Of a stretch of DNA of 64,000 bases, positions 18,768 to 28,800 are shown piece after piece. Under the pieces are notes generated by a model that was given only the letters and a program-made list of their open reading frames with translations, searched no databases and was not told the DNA's origin. Origin of the DNA: Gracilimonas sp964505215 (GTDB lineage Bacteria; Bacteroidota; Rhodothermia; Balneolales; Balneolaceae); NCBI GenBank assembly GCA_964505215.1, contig CAZDGU010000004.1:171066-235065 (forward strand), given 5' to 3'. A program made the position numbers and the translations under genes. Numbering within the stretch: the first letter of the stretch is position 1; the number at the start of each line of letters is the position of its first letter.

Positions 18768-19553
18768 CTACCGGTAAATTTCATTAATCAAACCGGCCAT
18801 TCGGACGCCCGCTTTTACTAAACGCTGCTGAACGGTATCCCAGTTTTTGTATGAATATGAATAGCCCAGTCTTTTATTTGCCGGAAAATCATACACTTGG
18901 GTAAGCAGTGCTGAAGACTCATGCGCCCAATCCCGAATGGTAGAACTTTGCCATTCTTTAACCTCATTTTTGGTGGGGTGATTTACAAATGAAGCGAGTT
19001 CGGTATAGCTGAGCTGCTTTCCATCAATCATGCCGCTATCCCACACGCGATGCAGGTTAGAATTGCTGCCAAACCACTGAACGCGCACGTCATTTCCGCC
19101 CCGGTCTGTTCCATTTCCCACATGCAGCGGCTGGTGGAGGTCGCCCACCAGATGGACTAATATTTTAAGATTTTCCGCCTCTTTTTCTTTACTCAAATTT
19201 CCTTCTTTCAGCTCTTTAACTACTTTTTCGAGCGCCCAGATAATATCGCCTTCTTCGGCTTTTTCTGCCGTTTCATACGTCTCGCCGGCGGGAATGGTCA
19301 CATAATGCCATGGCGACATAAAATTATACGCATCATCAGATTTTATATTATCCATCCAGGTGCTTACTTCGGCTAAAGATTGATTTCCCAACACTCTTTT
19401 TACATGTTTAGCCGCTTTAGGGGTGAGGTGCTGCTCGGCTACCTGCCCCGTTGTTCGGTGCCCGATTTGTCCCCAGCGCAGTGCTGTTTCGGAGGAAGAA
19501 GTAAAGCCAAATATAAAAATAGAAAGTAGGGTAAGTAGCTTTGTCATAATCAC
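18768..19553 (-). CDS. Secreted S1/P1-type nuclease
   Basis: A 261-residue zinc-dependent nuclease cleaving single-stranded nucleic acids and 3'-phosphomonoesters. The signal peptide likely ends just before RWGQIGHR; this family uses a near-N-terminal Trp and His as zinc ligands, consistent with W and H here. Further ligand motifs are HLVGDLHQPLH and NLHRVWDSGMID. It is predicted to be periplasmic or secreted and scavenges phosphate or nucleosides. It follows the amidase gene by 44 bases on the same strand. Confidence 0.93.
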   Translation of the reverse strand: MIMTKLLTLLSIFIFGFTSSSETALRWGQIGHRTTGQVAEQHLTPKAAKHVKRVLGNQSLAEVSTWMDNIKSDDAYNFMSPWHYVTIPAGETYETAEKAEEGDIIWALEKVVKELKEGNLSKEKEAENLKILVHLVGDLHQPLHVGNGTDRGGNDVRVQWFGSNSNLHRVWDSGMIDGKQLSYTELASFVNHPTKNEVKEWQSSTIRDWAHESSALLTQVYDFPANKRLGYSYSYKNWDTVQQRLVKAGVRMAGLINEIYR

Positions 19554-19597
19554 TTAAATAAAATTTAAAATAATGCCGTTTTGTTGGTTGAAATTTC

Positions 19598-21271
19598 TTA
19601 AGGATTTGAAAACAGTGGCGGATGTTTTTTATGATGATCCGTCGCCTCCTGATATGCCTTAGCCACAGAAAGAACCGTTGCTTCATCAAACAAATCACCG
19701 ATAAAGGTGATACTTGTCGGGTGCATATCTTCGGTAAAACCGTTGGGGAGAACCACAGCCGGATGGCTTGTTAAATTCGTAATCAAGAGGTTGTTGCCAG
19801 CAAAAGAAGGCGAAATATAAACGTCAACTTGCTGCATCAGAGAATCCATTTTTTGTATAAGCTGATAGCGGGCCCGGTTGGCATTTATATATGCGGTGGC
19901 GGGAATGAAACGAGCCGCCCGGAATGTATTTGGCCAGGCAGCAGGCTCCTGCCATTGCATCAAATCATCTTGATCGGTGAGCGTGAGCTGATCAAAACTG
20001 GCAGCAGCTTCAGCTGATAAAATGAGACGGAGCGGGCCCACATCAAAATCGGGCAGCTCAACGGGAATCAATTCAACCCCCAAATCTTTCATAGTTTCCA
20101 GAACCAGACTGTCGCGCTCTTTATTCCAGTAATCTCGCTCAAAAGCAGATTTCAGATATCCAATTTTCAGCTTTGTAATATCTAAATCTGCGTTATAATT
20201 AAAAGGAAGATCTATGAGCGTTTGGTCTTGTCCGTCGGGGCCGTAAATGGCGTTAAATACCAGCGCGGCATCTTGTACCGAACGTGTAATAGGCCCAATT
20301 TTATCCATCGACCAGCTTAAGGCCATGGCTCCGGTTCGGCTCACGCGTCCATAAGTAGGACGAAGGCCGGTAGTTCCGTTTCGGTTTGAAGGAGACACAA
20401 TAGAGCCCAGCGTTTCGGTACCGATGCTAAAAGGGAAAAGCCCTGCGGAGGTGCCCGAAGCTGAACCGGCTGAAGATCCGCTGGAGCCTTGCTCTAAATC
20501 CCAGGGATTATTTGTTCGTCCGCCAAACCAAATATCACCATAAGCCAGCGCGCCAAGGGTTGCTTTGGCAATTAACACCGCACCGGCTTGGTCCAGCTTT
20601 TGGATAACCGTAGCCGTTTGATCAATTTCCTGATTTTTATAAGGCATGGCTCCCCATGTAGTTTTATATCCTTCAACCGCTAATAAATCTTTGGCTCCGT
20701 ATGGAATGCCATGGAGCGGGCCGCGATAGGTTCCGCTTGCCAATTCCACGTCCATTTTTTCGGCTTGCTCGAGGGCACGCTCGCGGGTAACAGTTACTAC
20801 GGCCTCCAGTTGGTCGTCAAACTTTTCGATTCGATCCAGAAAAAATTCGGTGAGCTCAACAGATGTAATCTTTCGGTCTTTAATTAAAGAGGCCAATTCT
20901 ACAACCGTATAAAATGCCAAATCATCCATTTGCTGCGGTAATGCTACGTTTTCAGGCAGATTCCAAACCTGTGGCTTTCGCTGAAATTCAAACTGTTTTC
21001 CCAGCGGAATAGGGTTGAAGGTGAGGGCGGCCGGAACCGAATTATTCAGCTTCAAATCCCGAAGAGATTGCAAGTCACGCCGGGCGCTTTCGAGGGCTTC
21101 AATCATTGTATCTCGTTCTGCTTGCGTAAAATCTAAGCCAATTATGGAAGCAGCATCTTTAACCATGGCTGAAGTGATGGGCGCGGCTTTATCCTGAACG
21201 AGTGTAAAGGCTAAGACAAACCCTAAAGCAATTCCGGTGCAAAAGAGCATGATTTTATTGAACTTTTTCAT
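19598..21271 (-). CDS. Amidase signature family enzyme, exported
   Basis: A 557-residue amidase of the Ser-cisSer-Lys type. The lysine is in GIPYGAKDLL and the glycine/serine-rich core reads QGSSGSSAGSASGTSAGL followed by GTETLGSI; these are the hallmark catalytic motifs. An N-terminal hydrophobic stretch (about residues 6-25) predicts a signal peptide or anchor, so it acts outside the cytoplasm, which argues against a GatA role. It is the first of a possible minus-strand cluster with the S1/P1 nuclease. The substrate is not predictable. Confidence 0.9.
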   Translation of the reverse strand: MKKFNKIMLFCTGIALGFVLAFTLVQDKAAPITSAMVKDAASIIGLDFTQAERDTMIEALESARRDLQSLRDLKLNNSVPAALTFNPIPLGKQFEFQRKPQVWNLPENVALPQQMDDLAFYTVVELASLIKDRKITSVELTEFFLDRIEKFDDQLEAVVTVTRERALEQAEKMDVELASGTYRGPLHGIPYGAKDLLAVEGYKTTWGAMPYKNQEIDQTATVIQKLDQAGAVLIAKATLGALAYGDIWFGGRTNNPWDLEQGSSGSSAGSASGTSAGLFPFSIGTETLGSIVSPSNRNGTTGLRPTYGRVSRTGAMALSWSMDKIGPITRSVQDAALVFNAIYGPDGQDQTLIDLPFNYNADLDITKLKIGYLKSAFERDYWNKERDSLVLETMKDLGVELIPVELPDFDVGPLRLILSAEAAASFDQLTLTDQDDLMQWQEPAAWPNTFRAARFIPATAYINANRARYQLIQKMDSLMQQVDVYISPSFAGNNLLITNLTSHPAVVLPNGFTEDMHPTSITFIGDLFDEATVLSVAKAYQEATDHHKKHPPLFSNP

Positions 21272-21574
21272 AGAAACCTTTCTTAATACCTAAGTTGAAA
21301 AATCTGATTACGGCATGATGCATTATTAATAGAAACAGGGAGTAAGTCAATGCAAAATATGCAATTATTTGTTATGAAGGATGAGGTAGTTCGAATCTGA
21401 ATCTCAATTTTATGCTTATTTCAAAATCCAAAAGAAATAAAAAGCTGAAAATCATTAAAATGACTGCTCTGATGTGAAACGACAGCTTGCTGAAACAGGA
21501 GCTGAGCTATTTTTAAAGAAACCACAAATCAGCGTTTGATTTATATAGAAAAGTGCCTACTTTCTAAATTCAAA

Positions 21575-21785
21575 ATAATGATGGTCTCGGGCAGACTTAA
21601 AAATGCCTTGAGTTAAAAGGGAATCTCGTTAAATCCGAGAGCTGTTCCCGCAACTGTAATCCACGTTCGTCACTTGTTGCCGAGCTTTTGCAGCCTCACC
21701 TTTGCCACTGTTCCGAGAAGTTTGGGACGGGAAGGCGCTGCTAATGGAGAAGCCAGGAGACCTGCCATCATTTAACCGTCGCACA
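21575..21785 (+). promoter_or_regulatory. Cobalamin (B12) riboswitch
   Basis: The leader upstream of the BtuB-like gene has the conserved core of AdoCbl-class riboswitches: GGGAATCTCG (from 21619), CTGTTCCCGCAACTGTA (about 21642-21658) and the B12 box AGCCAGGAGACCTGCC at 21751-21766, which ends about 55 bases before the start codon. It is expected to switch off the receptor and propeller genes when cobalamin is plentiful. The rest of the 21272-21574 gap showed nothing recognisable. Confidence 0.92.
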
Positions 21786-21820
21786 TTCTTCGGGTAAAAG
21801 AAGGTGCTGATTCAGGAACC

Positions 21821-23743
21821 ATGCGTTTTCTCCTTACAATATTTTTATTAACCGGTGTTCTATCCCAAAACGGACAGGCACAGCAGGTTGCCGATACGCT
21901 CGATTTAGGCGAGTTCAACATAAAAGCAACCCGCGTTTATGTGTCAGACAGCCATCAGCCCGTAGCCATTTCACGAGTTGACTCTTCCCTCATTCAATCC
22001 ATTTCGCTGGGAACGGCGTCAGAAGTGCTCCAAAATTATGCTCCGGTGCATGTACGCTCTAATGGTCCCGGCGGTTTAGCCACGTTTTCCATTAGGGGAT
22101 ATTCACCTTCCCAAACGCAGGTGCTTTGGAACGGCTTTGAGCTCAATCACGCTATGCTGGGACTTACCGATCTTTCCCTGATTCCTACTTTTGCCATGGA
22201 ACAAATTGAAGTAGCCTCGGGAAGTGGAAATACCTCATTTGGAGGAAAGGGCGGCGGAACGGTAGCCATAAAAACCCGTCAGCCAAATAGCGAAGCAGGA
22301 CTTTCACAAGCCATAGGCTCTTTTGGGCAGAAAGTTACCGAAGGTTTTGTTGGGGTGAAGGTCGGAAAATGGAATATCAGTTTTATAGGCGGGCTGGAAA
22401 ATTCTGAGAATGATTTCACCTATCAAATTCGAGAATTTAATGCCGAAGCCGGTGGAGTGATTGACGTCAATAAAAAACGCACGAATAATGCTTTAACGTC
22501 CCAAACCGGCATTCTTTCGGTGAGCCGGAAAGATGAAAATCATACCTTTTCATCGACGCTTTGGACGCATAATATGGAAAATGAAATTCCGGGCGGCATA
22601 AACAGTTTAACGCCCCAAGCCCACCAGGACGATAGTTTTTTGCGCTGGATGAGCCGATATAAAACGCGAATATCTCGCCATAAAATAGAAGCTAAACTGT
22701 ATGTAAATCGTCAAAAGCTGGACTTTTTCAATTCTCCCGCAAACATTAACAGCCGCAGCACAACTACTTCTGTGATTGCAGATATTGAGCTGCAAACTTC
22801 TTTTGCCCCAAACTTCCAGCTGATATCGGCCGTGCAGGTTGGGCAAAGTCAGGTTAAGGCAAATGAGTACTCCGGTTCACCCCAAAGAACGCAGCTGAGC
22901 ACACAGGTAAATCCTATTTGGCAAATTCTGCCGCAGGTTCATCTCTACGGAGGTTTTCGGGCTGATTATTACTCTGATTTTAATGAAGCATTTTCAGCCA
23001 ATACAGGACTGAATATTGAGATTATTAAAAACACGCTTTTTGTGAAAGCACAGGCCGGTCGTAATTTTGTAGCGCCTACTTTTAATGATTTATTTTGGCC
23101 GGAATTAGGGAAGCCGGATTTGAAGCCGGAAACAAATCTTAAATATGAAGGAAGCGTTTTGTTCAACGTTGGGGATGAAAACCTTGAGAACGCGCTGGAA
23201 TTCACTTTATATGATGGTTCTGTAAGCAACGGAATCCGCTGGCTGCCCGGGGCGGACGGACAATCACGTCCCCAAAATATTGAACATCTTCGGTTGTGGG
23301 GATATGAAGTTCGGGAAGAAGCTGAGCTCAGTTTAGGAAGTGTAAATGCAAAAGTATGGGGAATGTTTTTGCATTCCTTAGCTGAAATTGAAAAGCCCAG
23401 ATTTGCCGACGATAAAGCCGTGAATAAACAGCTGCGTTATACGCCAAAAAATCAGCTAAAAGCAGGAATGCAGCTTGGCTTCAAAAATCTGAACACAAAC
23501 TTCAGCTATCACTTTACCGACAAACGATTTTCCTCGGCCGACCACAGCAGTCCTTTTGATCCCATGCCGGCTTACCGCCAGCTGAACTGGAGCGGCTCGT
23601 ACCGGCTGGATATCCAAAGTTTGACATTCATTCCAAAAATAGGAATCCAAAATATAACTGACGAAAAATATGCGGTCATCAAAGGGTATCCCATGCCCGG
23701 CCGTTCATTTCAATGTAATTTAACCGTAAAAATCACCTTATAA
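21821..23743 (+). CDS. btuB: TonB-dependent vitamin B12 receptor
   Basis: A 640-residue outer-membrane cobalamin transporter, identified by the B12 riboswitch in its leader. Signal peptide (about residues 1-20, ending GQAQ), plug domain with FSIRGYSPSQTQVLWNG and GKGGGTVAIKT (about 85-155), then a beta-barrel ending with an aromatic-containing strand (FQCNLTVKITL). There is no carboxypeptidase-like N-domain, in contrast to the other receptors here, as expected for BtuB. The propeller gene starts 5 bases after the stop, so the two form one riboswitch-controlled operon. Confidence 0.9.
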   Translation: MRFLLTIFLLTGVLSQNGQAQQVADTLDLGEFNIKATRVYVSDSHQPVAISRVDSSLIQSISLGTASEVLQNYAPVHVRSNGPGGLATFSIRGYSPSQTQVLWNGFELNHAMLGLTDLSLIPTFAMEQIEVASGSGNTSFGGKGGGTVAIKTRQPNSEAGLSQAIGSFGQKVTEGFVGVKVGKWNISFIGGLENSENDFTYQIREFNAEAGGVIDVNKKRTNNALTSQTGILSVSRKDENHTFSSTLWTHNMENEIPGGINSLTPQAHQDDSFLRWMSRYKTRISRHKIEAKLYVNRQKLDFFNSPANINSRSTTTSVIADIELQTSFAPNFQLISAVQVGQSQVKANEYSGSPQRTQLSTQVNPIWQILPQVHLYGGFRADYYSDFNEAFSANTGLNIEIIKNTLFVKAQAGRNFVAPTFNDLFWPELGKPDLKPETNLKYEGSVLFNVGDENLENALEFTLYDGSVSNGIRWLPGADGQSRPQNIEHLRLWGYEVREEAELSLGSVNAKVWGMFLHSLAEIEKPRFADDKAVNKQLRYTPKNQLKAGMQLGFKNLNTNFSYHFTDKRFSSADHSSPFDPMPAYRQLNWSGSYRLDIQSLTFIPKIGIQNITDEKYAVIKGYPMPGRSFQCNLTVKITL

Positions 23744-23748
23744 ATATC

Positions 23749-25095
23749 ATGAAAAAACTACGATACTTATTTTTAACACTATTTATGCTGACTTCCGTAT
23801 ATGCCACGGCTCAACAAAAAACGCTGCTAAATGTAATAGTGGGTAACGAAGGAAACTTTGGCTCCGGTAACGCCACGCTTACCAATTTTGTGTTAGAAAA
23901 CAGCACGGCCACCGATGGTGTTTTTCTATCCGCAAACGGAATTGGAATTGGAGATGTGGTGCAAAGCCTTGCGTGGATTAACGGAGAAATTTATGCGGTA
24001 ATAAACAACTCTCAAAAAGTGGTGATTGCAGATCCTGAAACGTTTAATCAAACCGGGCAAATTTCCTTGGAAAACGGAGCAAGTCCCAACTCAATGAAGC
24101 AGGTATCGCCAACCAAAGCCTATCTTACCGATTTGTACGGCAACAAAGTGTATGTGGTAGATTTGAATACGAATACGGTAAATCAGCAAGCTATACCCGT
24201 TGGTTTAAATCCGGATCGTATAGTAACGCATGCCGGTTTTGCTTACGTAGCTAACAGCGGCTTTGGTGCAGACAGTACCATTTTTAAGATTGATATTTCT
24301 ACCGATGAGGTGACCGATACGCTGGTAGTGGCTCGGGGGCCGTCAGGAATGAGAGTAGATGCTGAAGGCCGATTGTGGGTAGTTTCAACCGGTTATGCCG
24401 GGGATTTTGACAGCAACTATAATATCATTGAAGGCACTTCAAAGCCCGGAGGAATTACAGGGATTGATCTTAGCAGTGGAGAGCAAGTTGCTTTTGCTGA
24501 ATTGCCAAGTGCGGGCTCAGACATTGCGCTTAACAGTGCTGATAACTTGTTATATGTGAATACCGGCGGTGTTCGTGCATTTGATCTGTCAGAGTTCAAA
24601 CTTGCGCCTGATACGCTGATTAAAGGTAATTTTTATGCGATGGGATATGATGGTATCAACCAAAAATTTTATTTGTCTGATGCAAAAGATTTCTCATCTG
24701 CCGGCGAAGTTATGGTGCACGGAGAGTTTACCGAAGATGTTTCCACTTTTAGCGCGGGCATCATTCCCGGCAGTTTTCTTTTTGTGTATGATACTATGAT
24801 AGGAACTTCTGCAGAAAAGACTGAATTGGCAGCAGAGTTTGAATTGTCACAAAACTATCCGAATCCGTTTAACCCAACTACAAGTATTCAATATACTATC
24901 AAACAAAGCGGGCGGATTAGGTTAGAGGTCTTTAGCATAACCGGACAAAAAGTAGCCGAGCTGATAAACGGAATACAGCCCGCAGGTTCTAACTCGGTTC
25001 AATTTGATGCCTCCAACTTATCATCCGGAATGTACATTTACCGACTGGTGACGCCCGCCGGAAGTTTATCTAAAAAGATGATGCTGGTTAAGTGA
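23749..25095 (+). CDS. BtuG-like beta-propeller with T9SS sorting domain
   Basis: A 448-residue exported protein: signal peptide (about residues 1-22, ending TAQQ), a YncE/DUF5074-type beta-propeller (about 24-350, with NVIVGNEGNFGSGNATL at its start and repeated blades), then a T9SS C-terminal domain (NYPNPFNP, GMYIYRL, KKMMLVK). In Bacteroides, surface lipoprotein BtuG is a beta-propeller that binds cobalamin very tightly and hands it to BtuB. Position directly after btuB and behind the B12 riboswitch suggests the same role, with T9SS export instead of a lipid anchor. Propeller family call is firm, cobalamin binding is inference. Confidence 0.8.
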   Translation: MKKLRYLFLTLFMLTSVYATAQQKTLLNVIVGNEGNFGSGNATLTNFVLENSTATDGVFLSANGIGIGDVVQSLAWINGEIYAVINNSQKVVIADPETFNQTGQISLENGASPNSMKQVSPTKAYLTDLYGNKVYVVDLNTNTVNQQAIPVGLNPDRIVTHAGFAYVANSGFGADSTIFKIDISTDEVTDTLVVARGPSGMRVDAEGRLWVVSTGYAGDFDSNYNIIEGTSKPGGITGIDLSSGEQVAFAELPSAGSDIALNSADNLLYVNTGGVRAFDLSEFKLAPDTLIKGNFYAMGYDGINQKFYLSDAKDFSSAGEVMVHGEFTEDVSTFSAGIIPGSFLFVYDTMIGTSAEKTELAAEFELSQNYPNPFNPTTSIQYTIKQSGRIRLEVFSITGQKVAELINGIQPAGSNSVQFDASNLSSGMYIYRLVTPAGSLSKKMMLVK

Positions 25096-25133
25096 ATAAG
25101 GGAATACAAGAAGCTTTACTTAGTCAACGCTTC

Positions 25134-25166
25134 AAAGGTCCGGTTTTGCCCGGGCCTTTTTTGTTT
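25134..25166 (+). terminator. Terminator of the B12 operon
   Basis: A 10-bp stem with one G-T pair (AAAGGTCCGG at 25134-25143 with CCGGGCCTTT at 25150-25159) followed by a T-rich tail, about 40 bases after the propeller gene. Confidence 0.85.
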
Positions 25167-25478
25167 TATAAACTCTTTTGCACATGCCATGATATTTTTC
25201 TGCCGGAAGTTTCTGTTAAGTGTGCTTGAAAAGGTGAAAGCTTTTTACAGATTGCAGCAGGTACAAAAGCATGATCTGGTTTTAGATTTGAACTTTTAAG
25301 CCTGTTTAAGTTTATCCTTCCCTGTACTTAACGTGTGCCTATATATCATTAAACATGGTATTATACATGAAATTATATTGAATAAAATTTTATTGAATAA
25401 TACACTTCAAAATTTAGTTTTAAAAACATAATTTTTATTATAAACAATTTCCGCACTTGAGGAGAGTTGCAACCAAAA

Positions 25479-25487
25479 TGTGGATAA
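25479..25487 (-). promoter_or_regulatory. DnaA box 1 upstream of nrdJ
   Basis: TGTGGATAA on the plus strand, an exact TTATCCACA DnaA box on the minus strand, about 340 bases before the nrdJ start. Confidence 0.6.
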
Positions 25488-25656
25488 CTTCTTGATAGGC
25501 GAGCGTGAATTTAGAATCATAAATCCCTTTTTATTGGTTTTAAAGCTAAATTATGGAAAAGTATTTCGGGACTTTGGATTTGTAAATTTTAATAATCAAT
25601 AATAAAATCATTATTAAAATGAATCTTTAAAATCGTTGTAATTAAGGCGTTACAAT

Positions 25657-25665
25657 TGTGGATAA
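25657..25665 (-). promoter_or_regulatory. DnaA box 2 upstream of nrdJ
   Basis: A second exact TGTGGATAA (TTATCCACA on the minus strand), 37 bases before the candidate -33 element of nrdJ. A one-mismatch relative, TGTGGAAAA, follows at 25677-25685. Confidence 0.6.
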
Positions 25666-25701
25666 GTTGGTGGTTTTGTGGAAAAGTAATTGGGTTTTCA
25701 C

Positions 25702-25732
25702 TTGCTGAAAAGGGTTCACTCGTCTATATTTG
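25702..25732 (+). promoter_or_regulatory. Candidate nrdJ promoter
   Basis: TTG at 25702-25704 and TATATTTG at 25725-25732, separated by 20 bases, fit the Bacteroidota consensus TTTG-N17-23-TAnnTTTG. The start codon of nrdJ is 97 bases further on. Confidence 0.5.
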
Positions 25733-25828
25733 TTCGTACTTATTTAAGGAGATGCCTTATCGGGATTTAACAAATTGTCTCTCATCTGCAAAGGTAAATG
25801 TAACATTAATAACTAACGAAGTACGTCC

Positions 25829-28800
25829 ATGAAATTTACTCGCTTCTACACCAAGTCTGACTGGAAAACTCCATTCGATAACATTGAATTTGTAACCCGC
25901 ACCTCAGAAATCAAAAACCCGGACGGTTCCCAGGTTTTTCACATGGAAAATGTGGTGGTGCCTAAAAGTTGGTCACAAGTTTCAACTGATGTAATTGCTC
26001 AAAAGTATTTTCGAAAAGCCGGTGTTCCTGCTAAGCTGAAAAAAGTTAAAGAAAAAGGTGTGCCGGCATGGCTTCAGCGTTCCATAGCAGATGAAAAAGC
26101 GTTAAAAGAACTTCCCGAAGAGGAGAGATATTCACACGAAATAGACAGTAAGCAGGTATTCCATCGCTTGGCGGGTTGTTGGACCTACTGGGGCTGGAAA
26201 AATGAATACTTCAGCAGCGAAGATGATGCTAAGGTTTTTTATGATGAGCTGGCTTATATGTTAGCCAATCAAATGGCAGCGCCGAACAGTCCGCAATGGT
26301 TTAATACCGGTTTGCATTGGGCTTATGGAATTAATGGTCCGGCGCAGGGGCACTATTATGTAGATGCCAAAACCGGCAAGCTTAAAAAATCGGAAGATGC
26401 ATATACACATCCGCAGCCACATGCGTGCTTTATCCAAAGCGTGGATGATGATTTGGTGAACGAAGGCGGAATTATGGATTTATGGACGCGTGAAGCTCGT
26501 CTGTTTAAGTATGGTTCAGGAACGGGAAGTAACTTTTCCAAGATCAGGGGAGCTAACGAGGAGCTAAGCGGCGGCGGACGCAGTTCCGGATTAATGAGCT
26601 TTCTGAAAATTGGAGACAGTGCTGCGGGAGCCATAAAGTCGGGCGGAACTACCCGAAGAGCTGCCAAAATGGTAACGCTTGATTTAGATCACCCCGATAT
26701 TGAGGAATACGTTAACTGGAAGGTTAAGGAAGAACAGAAGGTAGCTGCGCTGGTAGCCGGTTCTAAAATCACGCAAAAACATCTGAAAAACATCATTCAG
26801 CTATGCCATACGCCGGTTGAAATTGAAGGGCGTACGTTTAATGGAGCTATGAGCCGTGATCCGCTGAAAAACAAAGAATTGGCTAAAGAAATCCGGGAAG
26901 CTAAAAGAAATCAGGTCCCCCTTAATTATATAGAGCGTGTAATACAGCTCGCAGCTCAGGGTTTTACCGATTTAGAATTTAATACCTACGACACAGACTG
27001 GAATTCCGAAGCCTATGCAACCGTAAGCGGGCAGAATTCTAATAACTCTGTACGAGTGCCGAACAGCTTTATGAAAGCTGTAAAAGAAGATAAAGACTGG
27101 CATTTATACGGCAGAGTAGAAAAGAAGAATGCAGCGGAAGAAGGCCGGGACCCCAAGCCTATGAAAACCTTGAAAGCCCGGGAGCTTTGGGATGATATTG
27201 CTTACGCTGCCTGGTCGTCTGCCGATCCGGGAACGCAGTATCACGATACCATTAACGAGTGGCATACTTGCCCTGAAGATGGTCCTATCAATGCAAGTAA
27301 TCCTTGTTCAGAGTATATGTTCCTGGATAATACGGCCTGTAACTTGGCGTCTCTGAACCTGATGAAGTTTTATAAAAATGATGAGTACAAAGAGTTTGAT
27401 ATCAAATCGCTGGAATATGCTTCCCGGATTTGGACCGTAGTACTCGAAATTTCTGTATTGATGGCTCAGTTCCCATCCAAAGAAATTGCTGAACTATCCT
27501 ACAAATTCCGCACGCTTGGCTTGGGTTACGCCAATATAGGTGCAGCATTAATGGTGCAAGGGCTTCCTTACGACAGTGAAGAAGGAGCCGCTGTAGCCGG
27601 TGCATTAACCGCTACCATGCATATGACATCGTATGCCACTTCAGCCGAAATGGCGCAAGAGCTTGGAACTTTTGAAGGCTATGAGCGAAATAAAGAGCAC
27701 ATGCTGCGAGTGATCCGAAATCACCGCCGTGCCGCTTACAATGCAGAGCCAGGCGAGTACGAAGGACTTACCGTGAAGCCAATGGGAATTGACGCATCTA
27801 TTTGTCCTGATTATTTACTGAAAGCAGCTAAAAAAGCTTCAGACAAAGCACTTAAGCAGGGCGAAAAGCACGGATACCGAAACGCTCAGGTAACCGTACT
27901 TGCCCCAACCGGAACCATTGGTTTGGTGATGGATTGCGATACTACAGGAATTGAGCCTGATTTTGCATTGGTGAAGTTTAAAAAACTGGCCGGTGGAGGG
28001 TACTTCAAAATTATTAACCAAGCCGTACCCAAGGCACTTAAAAATCTGGGTTATTCTGCTAAAGAATCTGAAGACATTATTAATTATGCGAAGGGAGCCG
28101 GCTCGTTAGAGGGCTGCCCGTATATTAATGAAGAAAGCTTAGCTGAAAAAGGCTTCACAAATACGCAGATTAAAGCAGTTAACGAAGCACTGCCCGGAAG
28201 TTTTGATATCAAGTTTGCTTTTAACCAATGGACGCTTGGCGAGGATTTCTGTAAAGAAGTATTGGAAATCACCGAAGAGCAGCTGAATGATATGAACTTT
28301 GATATGCTGCGCTATCTTGGATTCAGCAGAGAGCAAATTCAGGATGCCAACGACTACGTTTGTGGAACTATGACGGTTGAAGGCGCGCCTCACCTCAAAG
28401 AAGAGGATTATCCCGTATTTGATTGCGCAAATCGCTGCGGACGAATTGGAACGCGCTTCATTTCTGCTAAAGGTCATATTCGCATGATGGCAGCAGCCCA
28501 GCCGTTTCTCTCAGGTGCTATTTCAAAAACCATTAACCTGCCGAATGAAGCTTCTATCGAAGACATGAAAGCCGCTTATATGGATTCCTGGGAGATGATG
28601 CTGAAGGCCAATGCCTTATATCGCGATGGCTCAAAATTAAGCCAGCCGCTAAATGCGATGGCCGATGTGCTGGAGGAAATTGACGAAGAAGATGAAGCTC
28701 CGGCAGATGCGCAAACAACTCAGGCACAGGATAAAGTACTGGAAGTTGCCGAGCGAATTATTCATAAATATGTAGCTCGTCGTCAGCGCCTGCCTTTCCG

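Larger units (their letters stand above)
25096..25828. other. AT-rich gap upstream of nrdJ
   Basis: A 733-base non-coding stretch. It holds the terminator of the B12 operon at its left end, a very AT-rich middle (about 25320-25440 and 25500-25640) with no open frame, two perfect DnaA boxes plus a near match (25479-25685) and a Bacteroidota-type promoter (25702-25732). No RNA gene was recognised. Confidence 0.6.

Noticed and set aside
25096..25828. Replication origin between the B12 operon and nrdJ
   Set aside because: AT-rich sequence and two to three DnaA boxes fit, but there is no dnaA, dnaN, gyrB or similar gene nearby, and control of nrdJ explains the boxes. GC skew was not computed.
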